From assembly GCA_963277665.1 (NCBI GenBank), contig OY728152.1:1182230357-1182294356 (forward strand): a DNA stretch of 64,000 nucleotides. The letters run 5' to 3'. Every line of letters starts with the position of its first letter. Position 1 is the stretch's first letter. Below are positions 1-13,942 of the stretch, in pieces. The position numbers were made by a program, and so were the translations under genes. The notes under the pieces are model-generated. The model was not told the origin of the DNA and searched no databases. It saw only the letters and a program-made list of their open reading frames with translations. The DNA comes from Viscum album (taxonomy: Eukaryota; Streptophyta; Magnoliopsida; Santalales; Viscaceae).

Positions 1-3000
1 GAATTTATAGCTAGTACCTATAATTAAATATTGTATTTACTGGAGACAAGTAGGGGTGATCTAGTGTCTATGATTTTTATCCCCCACTATTGGCATAGCT
101 TTCATAGAAATATTTCATCTTTTGGAAAGAAGGTAATCTCATAATAGAGTATCCATGATTCCTTAGGTAAGAAATTAATTATTTAATTTATTTCTTGTAT
201 TTGAAAATTTTAACTAGAATTTAGTTGAGTAATTCACCAACACATACAATAATTTTACTAGATATGTAACGAGATGAGACGGTGGTTCCCTACACACTTA
301 TGTATTAACACCCTTATATGGTTGCAATTTCACTTTGAAACATGAGGAGATATTGACCTAGTTGTAGGGTCATGTTGGGTTGAGGCTCATAACTAATCAA
401 GAAAGTGTCATCATATATTTACGCATAGATTGAGATGTATTATTACACAAATTTTTTTGTAGATAGGTTTTTCCTTTTCTCTTATTATATAATTTATATG
501 TTATCGATCTAATGGGTGGTCAATATATGTTTGGAATAACTGTTAATCCCTTACTACATTTCATCATTATCACCTATTTATATTTATCATCTTTGATTCT
601 AGTAAACTTATGACGGTGATTCATGTTCAGTTATATTAGATTTTAAATTAAATCAAAAAATAGTTCAGAGTCTTCCCAAGGTTACACCTTATGCCCTCAC
701 TATTATTTGGAAACCTTTGGTGTATGAGAGACATGTGTAAGGAAATTTCAATACATGACCCGTTTACTATTAAAATAATGTTTTCTAATGCATGAAACTC
801 AACATACACCAAAAGCTAAGAAAAATTAAATATATAATACAGTTATCCAAATTGATGTAAAATTAAATCAAATTTAACTAATAACCATAAATATAAATAT
901 ATGGGAATATAATAAAGGAAAACAACTAAATACATATTAAAAATATCCCCCAATGACCTCCATATAAACTGAACACTAAATCCACACGATGTCAGATAAT
1001 TCCACAATTATCTACTAGAATCTTCTATTTAATGTCATGGTTGAAATAATAATAATGAGTGAAGAATAAGGAATACATGAAAATAATATAAAAGAAAGAA
1101 TCTTACCTCAAATTTTCATGAAAAAATGATCCCAAAAATCCCAATTTATTAGAATAAAATGGATGAAATGATGTTCCAAAGAGGTATCTTAATCTTCTTT
1201 TGGAAAACTAGATTTCACTAAGATCTAGGGAGTTCTATGTAACCCCTAATAAACTACCAAGAGGTACCATTAAAAAATGGCCATCAGGTTTTTCATAGCA
1301 TGACCATGATGGTCATTCTTCGATACCTTAACACCCAGACCCTATCATGGAATGGTCCTTTAAGGATAAAGAGAGATCATTATCAGAAAGTGTAACCAAC
1401 CTATAAAAGAACCTTTATAGTGTGATTGTGGTGATAACACCATGATCACCCATCCTAAATGGGTTTTGTAGTGTTCCCCTTGTATTTCATCCTGTAAGGA
1501 TCTCCAACTATAGGTCATCAAATCATGACACCAAAAGGTGAAACCATCAAATATTGGTCATCACAATTGGAATTACACATGTTATTACATCGTGGAAGCA
1601 TGGGTCATGATGTGGGTTTTTGGAAAACTAATCATTACTCTGTTACTCCATTGAGTACCACAATAATTACATTCCAGCAGTAGAATCATATTCAACAACA
1701 CCCATGAAATTTCACAATGGAAATGTTTCACTATATTAACTCACCCTAAAATTAGAAAAAATGAATTTTTACAAGATAAAAACACCCAATCCTTATTACA
1801 AAACCCTAAATTTAAATTTAACCAAATATTCACCAACCTAGGTTGATGTGGGTCATTATCAAAACACCACGAAATGTCTATTTTTAGTATTGGGGTTATA
1901 GAAATATTTTATTTGATTTTGAAATTTTATATGATACTAACTATATGTTTTACAGGTGTTATAGATATTCAAGAAGTCAATATCATGGAAATATTTGATG
2001 GAGTTTATTTTTTTAATTGATTAATAAAGAAATGGATTTGTAAATCAAGGAATCAAATACATGGGATTATTTCAATCTCATATAGATCAAAATAATTTTT
2101 TTATTTTATCTCTATTATCTCATTGATTGATTTTTATAAAACAATTTTTTTTTAAAAAATTTGATTTTATGGAAAAAACCCATGGTTTATAATTGATCAG
2201 ATTTTATGACATTTTTTGAGATGATTATTAAAATAAAAATAGTTTATACATGATAAAAAAGTCTAACCAAAATTCTTATTAAAATACCATGAATTTGGTC
2301 CCATGATAAGGGTCATATATTTATCAATATCCCAATAAAAATATATTTAATATAGTATCAAATAAGGATATTAATTTATTATCTATTTAACATTCGAATT
2401 AAAAATAAATCACATTAATTTCCTAAAAAATGTGTTTTCGTATTGTATAATGATATTCCAAGAGATATATATTGATTAAAATGCTTGTGGTAGTATATTT
2501 TGAATTTAGGAAGTCCAAATTTAACAAATAAAGTATTATTCTTTTCCAAAGAAAAAAAGTATTTTACCTAATTTCATAAAATGGTTTATGCCATGTTGGT
2601 GTATTATTAATTCCAATATTTTAATTGTATACCAAATATTATCAGGGAAAAATATTAACAGAATATATTCGAAGGATAATGATGTTGATGAACTTAGAAA
2701 GAGTTTTTACTTATCTACAAAAATTGTTAACATTATAACTTTGGATTGTGAGATGTAATGGAGTTTTATTACTTCTTCAAGGAATCAAACATTAGTAATA
2801 TGATTGAAAAGAAAAATATTATAAAAAATATATTACTAAATAGATAATACCCCCAATTAGTTAATGAGAGGGATCTATAAAATAATTATTTAGAAATTAT
2901 CCTTGAATTGGACAATAATGTAAAGTTCATAATAAACCCATAAAAGTAAATCAAACCTATATTTGATATGGAGATCTATAATATATGATATGATAATATA

Positions 3001-6000
3001 CAATTTTTTTTGATTTTTTTAAAATAATTAAGATATTTTTGCAATGTAAATTGAATCATTTAATAAAAAGGTAATCTCCACCTTATCAGCTATTCAGGTT
3101 TTTTCATATACATATAATAAATTTAGTTTGGTTTAGTGGCTAGTTAGGCTATTATTGTGGTAGTCAGTTCAATTTGTGCGTTAGTTGGGGTCTTGGAATG
3201 TGGAAGTGACTAATGTTTCCTAAAATTAATTTATTTTTTGAATGTTTTCAATGGATGATTATTTGGATTGATAAATTCTTATTGCAATGTATATTTTCTG
3301 AGAATTGTTTGTAGTTGGTCTTGGTGGTTTCCTGTCATATTATTTTTGTTAGGGATCCAACTAAACCTCCTAAAATGTACTTTCTAGATACAAGAAAATT
3401 AAATTAATGTTCTACAATGATAAATTTGAGTGATAATTAACCCTTAATGGAATAATTTGAAATATCCCTTAATAATGTCCACTATTGAGTTTTATTGGAT
3501 GTGAGGAAATGTTATGGTTGATAAGAGAAGTGTTTTTGTATCTTGATATGGAAAATATTCATGAGTCATAACATGAGTTAGTTTATTGGATGACCCAAAA
3601 AAATGACTCCACGAGTTGTATATACTATTTCCAAGATATACTATGGGTGTATGGTTAATATTTGGATTTCCCCTATTAGTTGAGGTTAGCAAAATAACTA
3701 CTATAAGAAACTTCATAATTTGACATAAATTACATTAAATACTTGAGGATCAACTAATCCAAGGATGTTTTGTATTTTTTGTATCATTCTATTAGTTAAC
3801 GATCAACCTTGATGAGATTAATCTTCTCCTACGATGAGTATAAATTTGATTCCATCAATTGAGATAGACATGGGAAGTGTACGACCAATTATAAATTAGA
3901 CATATGATGTGATTATCTATCAAGTGAAGGTGATGTGATGTGGTCAACCATAATGGTTAATTCCATGTGAATTATTCATCTATTTGTTTAGTCTACACCA
4001 AGATAATAGAGAATGTATGAGTAGCTTTTGAATATTAATGTTTATGAAGAGAAAAATCAATAGGTTCTTATAAATATTCTATATGATATCCAATTATATT
4101 TTCTTATTATTTGGAATAAATAGTTTAAATATCAAAATGATTTTGAATCTAATATAAATTGCAAAATTGATTTATATTCTTATTTCAAAAAATACCATCA
4201 TTTTGAATTAAATTTGAATATGATTACACTAGTTTTTAGTTTTGGAACCATTTTTAGGTTATTTCTTGATGTTAGTAGAGGAAACAATGATATTATTGGA
4301 GATACAATAAAGAAATTGTGAAGGAATGTGGAAACATAACAAATTCTAAACTGATAATGTGGATACATATGGATTTAGATGAAGAAAATCCCATGAGTAA
4401 CATATTTTTTCAATAGAGTATTTATTTCGGACGTATTTTTTCACATTAGATAAGATAATATAATATTTTCCAAATCTTTAGACGATGCATATTATTTTGT
4501 GAATGGTCTTAGAGAAAATCAAAACATATTTTTCCTTTAACTACTGACTAGATATTTATGCGTATGATGTATTCTAACTTTTGATGCAATGTGTAATATA
4601 AATTTTCAGATGGAAATTTTTTGGTATAGAATATTTATGGTGGTATAGGAAGGTATGTAATTTATTTTTCTTGAGAATAAAAGGATACATAATATAATTT
4701 CCCAATATAATCTCATTCATGTGATATTGTTTTTTTAAGAAATCTCCCTACATAACGTCATAATGTTTTTAAAATCCAGAGAAGATGATGCATGAGGTAA
4801 TTTCTCAAATTTATTACATATGTAAGCATTTAGTTATTTTAGAAATTTACAGTAGCGGAATACATAAAATATTTTGAATAATTGGATGATATTTGATATA
4901 TTCTACCTAAATAATTATAGTGAATATGATATTTAGACAGAATAAAATTATACGAAGATGATAAATTCCATATTATTTTCCCATAATTATTTTATATATC
5001 ACTTTGGAATACAAATATTTAGAGTAAATGGTATAATGTAATTAAAATGTGAAATTATTAATTGTAAATATATCTATATAAAAAACCATTATATATTTTA
5101 TCAAAATTAGATATAATATTAACATTTATTGTACACAATATTCATCCAGTGGTTGATCAGATTGGTGATATGAGGTAAAATATTGGGATTGGAGAAGAAT
5201 CAATATTCTTATATGATGAAATAAATTACCATGATATTTACATATGGAATCCATTATTGAATATTGGATCTAATCCTATAATCCCAATAAAATCCAAAAT
5301 GTACCAATAGAACACAATACTTGATCATGGAAATGAGGAATCCCTTTCCATCTGTTTGAAGTTGATCGAGAACCCAGAACATGATGTATCCTTTGGAATC
5401 TTATTTTTCAATAACAAGGGTAAAATGGAATGTGATATGAATGGGGATATTCTACTAAACATTAGGTTTCTATTAATGATTTTTTAATGATTATTTAATT
5501 TCTATAATTCTTCTGTAGTGATGGAAAAAAGACAAATATTGGTCCAAAATGAAAATTTCCCCTCACAAAAAAAAGAATTATTATGTTTAACTATTTATTA
5601 TATATCATTTTATATTATTTTAAATAATAGAATAATTAGGAAAATAACTGGTTAAATATGTTTATTGAATTTACTTTTTTATTCCTTTAATTATTCACTA
5701 AATTGAACATACAAACCCAATAAACATTATTTATTATCCACATGATGTTGGTAAGTGTAAAATTAATCCAAGATGGAGTGGGGATTCTTGATTTCTTATA
5801 TATGTATTATCAATGAGTATAAAGGTCATTAAAGTCCCCCGTTTGATCTAAATTAAACCATTAATGGAGTTTGTTTGATATATCAACCAATTAGTGATAT
5901 AGTAAGACAATACTATCATGAGTGAATCATTATTTAAAGGTATTTCAATGAAGATAATAGATTAAAAAAATAATTGTAAACTACATTTGAACACCTTTTT

Positions 6001-8059
6001 TGTAACATTATGAAACATACATATTCTTTAAAAAAAATAAGCCCTAAAAACAATAAAATCACAATAAATACACCCTTATATGCAAAGAGACCCCGAGTCC
6101 CACTTTTACTACATTTTTCGTTAGTTTAAAAATTTTATTTTTTGAGATATGTCAAAGATGCTGCAATATCCTCATGAAACTACTGGAGATGCAGGAAAAT
6201 GTTGTGTTTTTATTTTCTTTTTTTAGTTACTACTTGAAATGATTTTAATTTATTATTGGTTCTATAAAAATCTATTTTTGTCCTTTTATTTAGAGTTTGA
6301 AGGAATTTTACTTATAACAATATGGAATATTAGAATCACTTAACTATTAGATATGGATTTGTTTTTCCAAAATCCAATTAATATGATCTATGTTAACCTT
6401 ATCAACTTCTTTATCATGATTTTATTTACGAAATAATGATTAGGAATAAAAATTTGATCAATATAAAAAACATATCATAGAACATTATGAAAATAATTTT
6501 AATAATAATCATAATTTGAGGTTATAATAAGATAACATATTTTGATTTTTAACCTAATATTGGGAGGATTTAATTATTTCCTATGATCTATGGAATCAAA
6601 TAATGGGAACCCAACTGACTTATTAAAGAGTCTTATAATGAGTTTAAAAACATCATTCCCAAATTATTCCAAAAATTTCATGTATGTTATATGGTATATC
6701 CATTCTCTAGAGAAGGAGAAAACATGTATTGGATGTACAAATTAAATTATGGAGAAGTCAATACATAAGATGAACTCCAAATGTACCTCCTACTAATGAT
6801 ATTTCATACATCAAGTGGTACCCCATATGAGAATTTAAATATATAAAATCAATGAATCCTATGGAGAGTATGAATATGTGTTTTGAGATACACTCAAAAG
6901 GTATAGAAAATCGTTCTCAAATCAATAATTTTTAGAACATAATATCCTAGTGTTTGTTTCAAGGAATTATTGGATAGTGATAAAAAATTTATGATTCCTC
7001 CTATGGAGGATAAATAATCAATGTAATATTAGATAAATATAGAAATATAATAGATAAATCTTAAACAAATCTAAGTAATTCATTAAATGTTGTAATATTT
7101 TAGTATTTAACTATATAAAAATTTCTAAATATCTTTACGTTAAACCAAAAATTTAAGACATGACTTATCCTAAGAGATAGTTAGTGCTAAAAAAGTTCAT
7201 GGAGCATCACCATCATCATCCCAAGGGTTTTAAAACTATACAATTATATAGGGATCTTCGTAGATGCCTTCCATGGAGTTTATTATGCTGAAAATTGAAA
7301 ATCCATGTACCAATGTTTGTATAAAAAACAACAATGTAACTAACTATTATATCATTATTCAATAATTTAGTATAGATCTAGAAATTAGAATCCATTAATT
7401 TCACCAATCTAGTACATGTTCTTATATTAGAGGGCATATGCTACTAAAAATCCACCCTCAAAACTCATAGATATATAGTAAAGGAGTTGAATGGTTATGT
7501 TGGGTGAACTTATTCTATATTGAATGACTTATTAAACAAAGACATACCTAATATTCGCCCAAATGAATTCTTTATTTTATGTTAAATGTGAATTGTATTT
7601 TTTATGAAGTGGAAGGGGAGCTAACAGCATTGAAAACTCATACTAGATATTGAATATAAAATTTCATAGCATTTTGGAGAAGAGAGTTTCCCTATGGGAT
7701 AAGAAGAGGAAGTTTTTCAAAAAACAAAAATGTTAAAGAATAACATATAAATTTATAAATAAAATATGGAAGATTTATCTCCTCCCCAACCACACTTCCC
7801 AATAATATTGACTGCATATAGGAAAACTAATATATAATTCCCTCAATAAGATGTGTTAGATACCACTAACAAGGTGGAATTGAAAATCACATTCTTAGAT
7901 ATAATTAATAAAATATAATGGTTTAAAATTTTATTTAAGAAGATAGGAAGCATTAAAAGAGAACTGTAAGGAAATAAAAATGTAATTTGGGGTAGGAATG
8001 TTTCTTCTTTAATAAAAACACAATTTACTAGGTAATGATAGTATTCATTCAATACACCA
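1..8059. other. AT-rich intergenic or old repeat DNA, no gene recognised
   Basis: No open frame in this stretch resembles a known protein, and no start codon is supported by anything else. The part just before 8.06 kb should hold the gag and 5' LTR of the Athila-type element that follows, because its protease begins at 8.06 kb on the plus strand. I could not recognise a capsid motif, a primer-binding site or a matching LTR pair. A less AT-rich block at about 1.25-1.7 kb, rich in CATGG/CCATG-like words, looks like old LTR sequence but has no partner I could find. Small open frames at 3492-3716 and 7843-8052 (minus strand) are judged chance frames. Confidence 0.5.
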
Positions 8060-8420
8060 TTCCCCGAAACTATAGGTCATCTAACATTTACAAATGATTT
8101 TTTTGATTTAGGACCATCAATTAATGATATGCCCAATTTAGTTTACCATTTCCTAGTTGTAGGAGAACTCATGACGACTAGTGTAGTTAGAAAACTAGCC
8201 AACCATGCCACTTGTTAGCCAATAAGATTCCCAGAGGATAAATTTAGAAGTGTAAAAAGATCACCCTCATTTTAAAATTTCATATCCATACTAAGGAAGA
8301 ATAAATTGGTATTGATCATTCCCTTATCATCTTAGGAAGTTCATTTTTTAATATGTCTTATAATGATTAATTTTAATGATGAAAAAATTATAATGTATTT
8401 TAAAGTAGAAAATTTTAATT
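8060..8420 (+). pseudogene. Athila-type aspartic protease relic
   Basis: The frame around 8105-8134 reads DLGPSINDMP, matching the catalytic-site motif DLGASINLMP of Athila-clade retroelement proteases; the aspartate is retained. About 60 codons further on, VVRKLANHA followed by FPEDK matches the family's 'LADRS...P.G..EDV' stretch. The match continues after a frame interruption as VLIIPLSS, corresponding to the 'VPIILGRPFL' strand. In an intact element this enzyme would cut the Gag-Pol polyprotein. Several in-frame stops show it is dead. Exact domain ends are uncertain. Confidence 0.75.
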
Positions 8421-8889
8421 TCAATAATATGGATTTAATGATATATCCTCTAGAGGGGTATTCTATTATTATACTATCACATATTGAAATCCACTTTTTC
8501 ATATAAGAATAAAATCAAAATTTAGATGAAGTAAAATACCATAGAGTATTCCAATATTCATGAAATTTTATTATCATATCCATATTTCAAAATAAAATAA
8601 TTCTAAAATGAAATTGCTAAAATCAATTGTTTAATGAAGTACCGGATAAAGATTAAATTAATTATCTACTTAAATATATTACTGATTTTTATATTTTTCA
8701 ATGGAAGGATACATGAATTGGAAACAATGAGTACAATACATCGATGCAATATCTAAGTAAATTATAAATAAGATTAATCTATATATTTTTAAATATATAT
8801 ATATAAAAGAAGATAAAAAATATATTAATTTAAAATAAATTAGTAATGAATGAAGAAGAAAAAAATTTAACCATCTTGAAACATTGTTC

Positions 8890-9760
8890 TAGGGAAATTT
8901 GATGGTCATTATGGGACATTATTAGAATTATTCCAAAACATTTGTGTGCATTAGTCTCCTTTTGAGGTTGAGTAAAACCTATGAAACTATCCCAAATTGG
9001 GATCCACCTAAACCTAGTGTATCCTATGTGAGAATAAATTTAAAATTTTAACATAATTTGTATTTTATACACCATTTCAAGCTCCCAATTCCCATGTTAC
9101 ACTAAAAAAGTAGCTAAAAAAACTTTAATCACCACTATACTGGATGAAAATAATGAACTAGTACCCACTAGGATTAAAAATAACACTACAGTTTGTATTG
9201 ATTAAAGTAAATTAAACCACACAACCCATAAATTCCACATACCCATTATTTTTATTGATGAAATGTTAGTGATATTATTTATAAAAGAAACTACTGTTTC
9301 TTTTATGGGTTTTGTGTATTATTTTAATGCCCTAATAAAACGTGAAGATCAATATAAAACTATATTTATCCATACCATTTGTATGTAATAATACCCTAGG
9401 ATAACTTATATATTATTTAATTCCGTATGTAATTTTATATTCTTTATGATAATAAAATTCGGAGTTTTTTTATGAATGATTCTTAGAGGTATTTCTTAAT
9501 GACTTTACTTGTATGGAACACATTTTGGAATTTGTACAAAATTTTTTGATCTTATTTTGAAAACATGAATTGAAATAAACATGGTTTTATTGTTTAAAAA
9601 TTGTTATTTTATGGTAGTTAAAATTAATGTCCCAAAAAGACCATTTATAAGGAATGATATTTTTTTAGAGGTAAAGGGTTTACATCATTTAGACTCTACA
9701 TTATGACACCACTAAAAAAGATATTAGATCATTTTTAGTGGTTAATGGATTTTATAAAAT
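8890..9760 (+). pseudogene. Athila-type reverse transcriptase relic
   Basis: Translated pieces on the plus strand follow the Athila RT in order. NELVPTRI at about 9150-9175 is the standard lead-in. TVCID at about 9188-9202 is the conserved VCIDYRKLN block, here broken by a TAA codon at 9203-9205. FHIPIIFIDEM corresponds to FPLPFIDQM, and REDQYKTIF to PEDQEKTTF. The later LILDHF-like and DFIKYLFDIVGK pieces match the FLGHAGFYRRFI region. The YMDD-like catalytic segment is not readable. Many stops and frame shifts mean it is not functional. The clade call rests on this domain and the upstream protease. Confidence 0.75.
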
Positions 9761-9779
9761 ATTTGTTTGATATTGTAGG

Positions 9780-10230
9780 AAAACATCTGTAACTCTAACT
9801 AAAATTAATTAAAAAAGAATTTTTTTTATTTGTTGACTAATTTAGGAGGTATTTTGAAAAATTCATTGGTATACATAACACATGTCCAAAAATTAGAGTG
9901 GAAACCTATAAAGAACCCTATGAAGTGATGTGTGAGGTATCTAATTAAGAAGTATTATTAATATTATCTCAAAAGATTGATGAAAATTATCATATAAAAT
10001 CTTATATTTCCAAAACAATAAACATAAATCATATCTACTATAATACAATCAATAATGGAATTTATTTTTAATTATTCACTGGAAAATTTACATTTATATT
10101 TCTTAGTGAGAAAATATCGTGTTAGTATTATATAGTACATTCGTATTTAATCCCAGAATTCAATGCATAACTAAGACTGGTATGTTGGATGATACTCTGA
10201 TAATAATTTTACATAGTGATCAAGGATAAT
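9780..10230 (+). pseudogene. Athila-type RNase H relic
   Basis: Directly after the RT, the plus strand reads YEVMCEVSN, which matches the 'FEIMCDASD' start of the retroelement RNase H. It continues with SYISKTININ, matching YASKTLNEAQ, then NTIN-like and EFIFNY pieces matching the TTEKELLAVVFA helix, then VRKYRVSI. The first catalytic aspartate position reads glutamate (CEVS for CDAS). This domain would degrade the RNA strand during reverse transcription. It is interrupted repeatedly and inactive. Confidence 0.6.
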
Positions 10231-10549
10231 AATAGATAGGAGAAACTTTTTGTAGATGACATGAGGGGATTTCCCCACATGATTGTTGTTCAAATACACA
10301 TATAAATAGAACAAGAATATTCTATCCCTTATGTGAAATTATATAAAACTACTATGGTACCTTGGAATACTAACTTGGTGAATGGTTTAGTTTGATCAAT
10401 AGTTCCATAAATGTTTTTATATGAAAATATTTATTATGATAAAATTATAATCTAAATATATTGTTTTTGATGATCTGTATACATAGAAAATCTCTTCTGA
10501 TAAAGTCATTAGTATATTTATAGTATAGTCAGAGATCAAATCATTCTAT

Positions 10550-11260
10550 TAATTTTATTATATTCTTGTACATCAATTCCACTTTGGAACAGTTGATAAT
10601 AATTGATATGTGTTAGAAAATGGCCAATTTTTTTGAGGAATAAAATATTTCATATAAAGGTGGTAAGAACTACTTATTTAGTGTAGTAATTCCCAAAATA
10701 CATTCTGTTTTACAAGAGTTTTTTTCATATAAATATTTTAATTTATCTGTTATAGATATCATGTGAATATTTATTATCTATTTAAAAATCATATATGTTG
10801 AATTAGTGTGATACTATGTTTTAAAATGAATTGAATCATAGAAAACTATAATAGTTGATTCACAATTTTTTTTACATTTACTATGATCACTAAATATTTA
10901 TAGGTGTATAAAATCTTAACAAATAATTAGTGATGAAGGAACATAATTCTTCAACTACAGCGTAGATACACTAATAAACAGATATGGAGTGCATCTTAAG
11001 ATCATCATTTCTTATCACCCATAGGAAAATATGTGGGGATAGGTATCTAACTATGAAATAAGAAAAAATTATAGAAAGGAAAATTAATCCCAATTGAATG
11101 ATATAGAGTATGATTTTTTTGGATGTGTTTTATTCATACAAAACATACTCTGAAAGCACATAGTTATATCCAATTATAGGTTAGTCTATAGTAAATGATT
11201 TCCCATTCTTATTGAAATAAAATAATAATAATTTTAGGATGTGATAAAAATAAATCTATA
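10550..11260 (+). pseudogene. Athila-type integrase relic
   Basis: The zinc-binding end is visible as RKWPIFLRNKIFH, comparable to CQRTGNISRRNEMP. The catalytic core shows DEGT at 10932-10943, equal to the 'SDGGTHFCN' aspartate block, followed by a TAA and then INRYGVHLKI and a YHP triplet (the HPQTSGQ region). Later NYRLVYSK matches SPYRLVYGKACHLP. The order and spacing fit one integrase. Stops throughout make it inactive. Confidence 0.72.
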
Positions 11261-11264
11261 ATTC

Positions 11265-11540
11265 AACAAGGATAGTGAGTCGAGGAAGATTCAAATGGTA
11301 GAATAAAATAAGATGAGAATATATGCACTTGGGAGCTGACTCTTAGAAAAATAAGGTATTAAGTCCATCCAAGGTAGAATCATCTATATAAAAGGCTTAT
11401 AATTTGGTGACAAGGTGCTGCTATTTTCCTCTAGGGAGAAACAAACACTAGTTATTAATATTTAAAAATATACTAGACCATTAATATTAACTAATACATT
11501 TCCTCGTTGTCGTAGATGAAAAAAGAATATAAATATCTGA
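11265..11540 (+). pseudogene. Integrase C-terminal segment relic
   Basis: The frame reads FGDKVLLFSSREK near 11395-11440, which matches the Athila 'EGDLVLLFNSRLKLFPGKL' segment that follows the integrase core. After a break, YTRPLILTNTFPR matches the 'RWSGPFKVTKVFPHG' segment. This marks the 3' end of pol. It supports a single colinear pol from 8.06 to 11.54 kb. Confidence 0.65.
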
Positions 11541-12692
11541 AAACAGTATTAAATATAATGGACTATATTGGATGTAATTTCAGGAAGTCATTTTGAATAA
11601 ACCAATTGAAGGGTTCAAACTCATTGACATTGAATATTATTAATATCCACTATTTTTTTTATCTTTCCATTATAAAATACAAGACACATATATTTTAAAA
11701 ATTTTGGTTCATTGAAAACTACAAGATATGATTAATTGGGTTTTGTGAATATGACAAATGTGTTGGATTCGGAAATGTAGATTGGTTGGCAATATTTTTC
11801 TTTTATTTCATTTTTTTATTTATTTTTTTCATTGAGTAAAATAAAATAACATTAAAATATTTTTTTTCTGAAATATTAATTCAATTTTCATTAAATAAAA
11901 ATAAAATAATTAATTTATGGTGGCATCCTTTTGATTTTTTTCCAGAGAACTAGGGAAAGTGGATGTAATTGGAAATAATTATGTGGAATTAAAATTATAA
12001 CATGAGTAATCCAAATTTTTCAACTCTTTATTTGGTAACATACCCGTCAAATTTGATTATCACCTTAGGTATCCTCTCTAAATAAAATTTCAAGAGATCA
12101 TTTTAATCGATGTTCTAGTAGAATATTTGAACTAAACTAGATGACTTCCCACGTTATCAAATAACAAGTGTGTGTTTTATCTATTAAATAATAGTTTGAG
12201 AGACTTTAAAGACATATATCCAAGAATTTATTTTATTATATGGAAATTGAAATTATCCCAAGGTGGAACATGCAATATTTGGATGTTTTAGTTTCAATTT
12301 TCAATGAAATCATATAATACGTGCTAATTGAAAAATAATGATTGAATAATCCGAGGAATTATACAATTGGATGAAAAAGTGAATGATTATATTTCGAAAT
12401 TACTTATATGAAGTACCAAGGAATAAAAGAATGGAACTTCATGACTAGTAATACAAGGGAGATGTATTTGAGGAGGGTCAAGTTATTATAATCTTAAATC
12501 CAATCAAAATCCATATTTATCTTACGAAACAAGAACTCTATCTTGAGAGTAAGTGAAGTTCCAAACTGACTAATGATTTCTCTTCATATTATCCAAAGGT
12601 TATGTAATCATTTCTCATATACAACCTATAAAGACCCAAACATCTCATATAAAAATATTATATCACTATATATAAATATTCATTACATATCA
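11541..12692. other. Post-pol Athila DNA, no gene recognised
   Basis: This stretch starts with T-rich runs (11790-11890) and has no recognisable open frame. It lies where Athila elements carry a long spacer or an envelope-like relic, but I see no signal peptide or membrane segment I would defend. It ends at the proposed insertion point of element B. Confidence 0.4.
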
Positions 12693-13942
12693 TTAACACC
12701 CATGCTAGAATTGTTCACGTACAGTGCCTTTGGAAACAAGGAAACATAAAAAACATGTTTATAGTAGAAATACATCTTATCAAAATATGTTGTTCGTATA
12801 TATAACCATTACTATACATATTACACATAAGAACATTATTCATAACCTATGAAAAAAATTAATAATGGGGGATCTCAGATGCTTAATAAGGTTAAAGAAG
12901 GGAGATATCACTTGTAACATAAGAATGACATGATCATAAGGGTTTGTGAAAATGGTATTAAAATTTTAAAACTATACCCCACATATCATATATCCTAAAA
13001 TTGATTCATGGTAAAAATTATTCATGTTAGTAAGGCATGAATCATAATGGAATCAATATACATAAACTGTGATAGAATAACCTTGGAATAAGACATTGAT
13101 TTGTTTGAATATATATAATCTTATAACATTAAGAATATGTATAAATAGGAATAGATTCACTATTTTATTTACAGACATGAAAATCAGATCATCATATAAT
13201 CTTAAGGGCATTAAATAAGGTCCAAACATAAATATTTGAAAATTAAATTAGGTTCATTGATAAAATATCATTACATAATGCATTGGAGGGAGATACTAGG
13301 GCCATAAATCCTTAGTTATAATGAAACCACTATACTTGGACAAAAATAAACCACCATAAATGGTTATAATATAACCACCATCCATGGTTATATCATAAAA
13401 AACATCACATAATAAAAACGATAGATATGTGTTTCATTGTTTTTCAAAATATCCATTATATCAAAACCCCCAAAAAGAATGGTGTTTGATAAAAATTTCA
13501 GAAAAGTATAACACAAGAAAATGAACATGTTTTATAAAAAAATTTCACCCAAAAATTAAACCATACATAGGGTGAATAATTATGGTATCATTGGATAATA
13601 TCCCCAATAAAACATCACTAACAACAAATGATGTAATCTTTTTTGGAAAAGGATTTTGAAATTTCAATTGAAACATTTCATGTATAACATAATCATTCGT
13701 GGAAAATAAAATATGATTTTATTTTTCAAAAACACAAATTTGAAATAATTTTATTTGAAAATAAAATATGATACTTATAAGGGGATATTTAAAATATTGT
13801 GTGTTCATGATGACAAGAAATTTGGTACATTCCATACATATTAAAACAAATATTCCTTTCACTTTTTTGTTAAATTAGAAACATGAATTTCGTGCAAAAT
13901 GAAATGATGATTCCCTTAAAAATTTGGAAAACATGAATTCAT
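12693..13942 (-). repeat. Element B 3' LTR, outer part
   Basis: It begins TTAACACCCATG, comparable to TGTAACACCTCG at the start of element A's LTR. About 175 bases in, the words GGGGGATCTCAGATGC correspond to GGGTGATATCGGATTC at about 14193 in element A. This colinearity is why it is taken as the missing left portion of the LTR that resumes at 24978. No gene is present. Confidence 0.62.

Larger units (their letters stand above)
8060..11540 (+). mobile_element. Athila-type Ty3/gypsy retrotransposon, decayed pol region
   Basis: A plus-strand pol relic with the order protease, reverse transcriptase, RNase H, integrase, C-terminal tail. This is the usual Ty3/gypsy order. The protease keeps a DLGPSINDMP-like motif. 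Athila-clade proteins have DLGASINLMP here, whereas chromoviruses have a different motif, so Athila is preferred over Tekay. All domains are interrupted by stops and frame changes, so no product is expected. The downstream part of the element is probably split from it at 12.69 kb by insertion of element B, and would resume near 45.91 kb. Neither LTR was identified. Confidence 0.8.
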
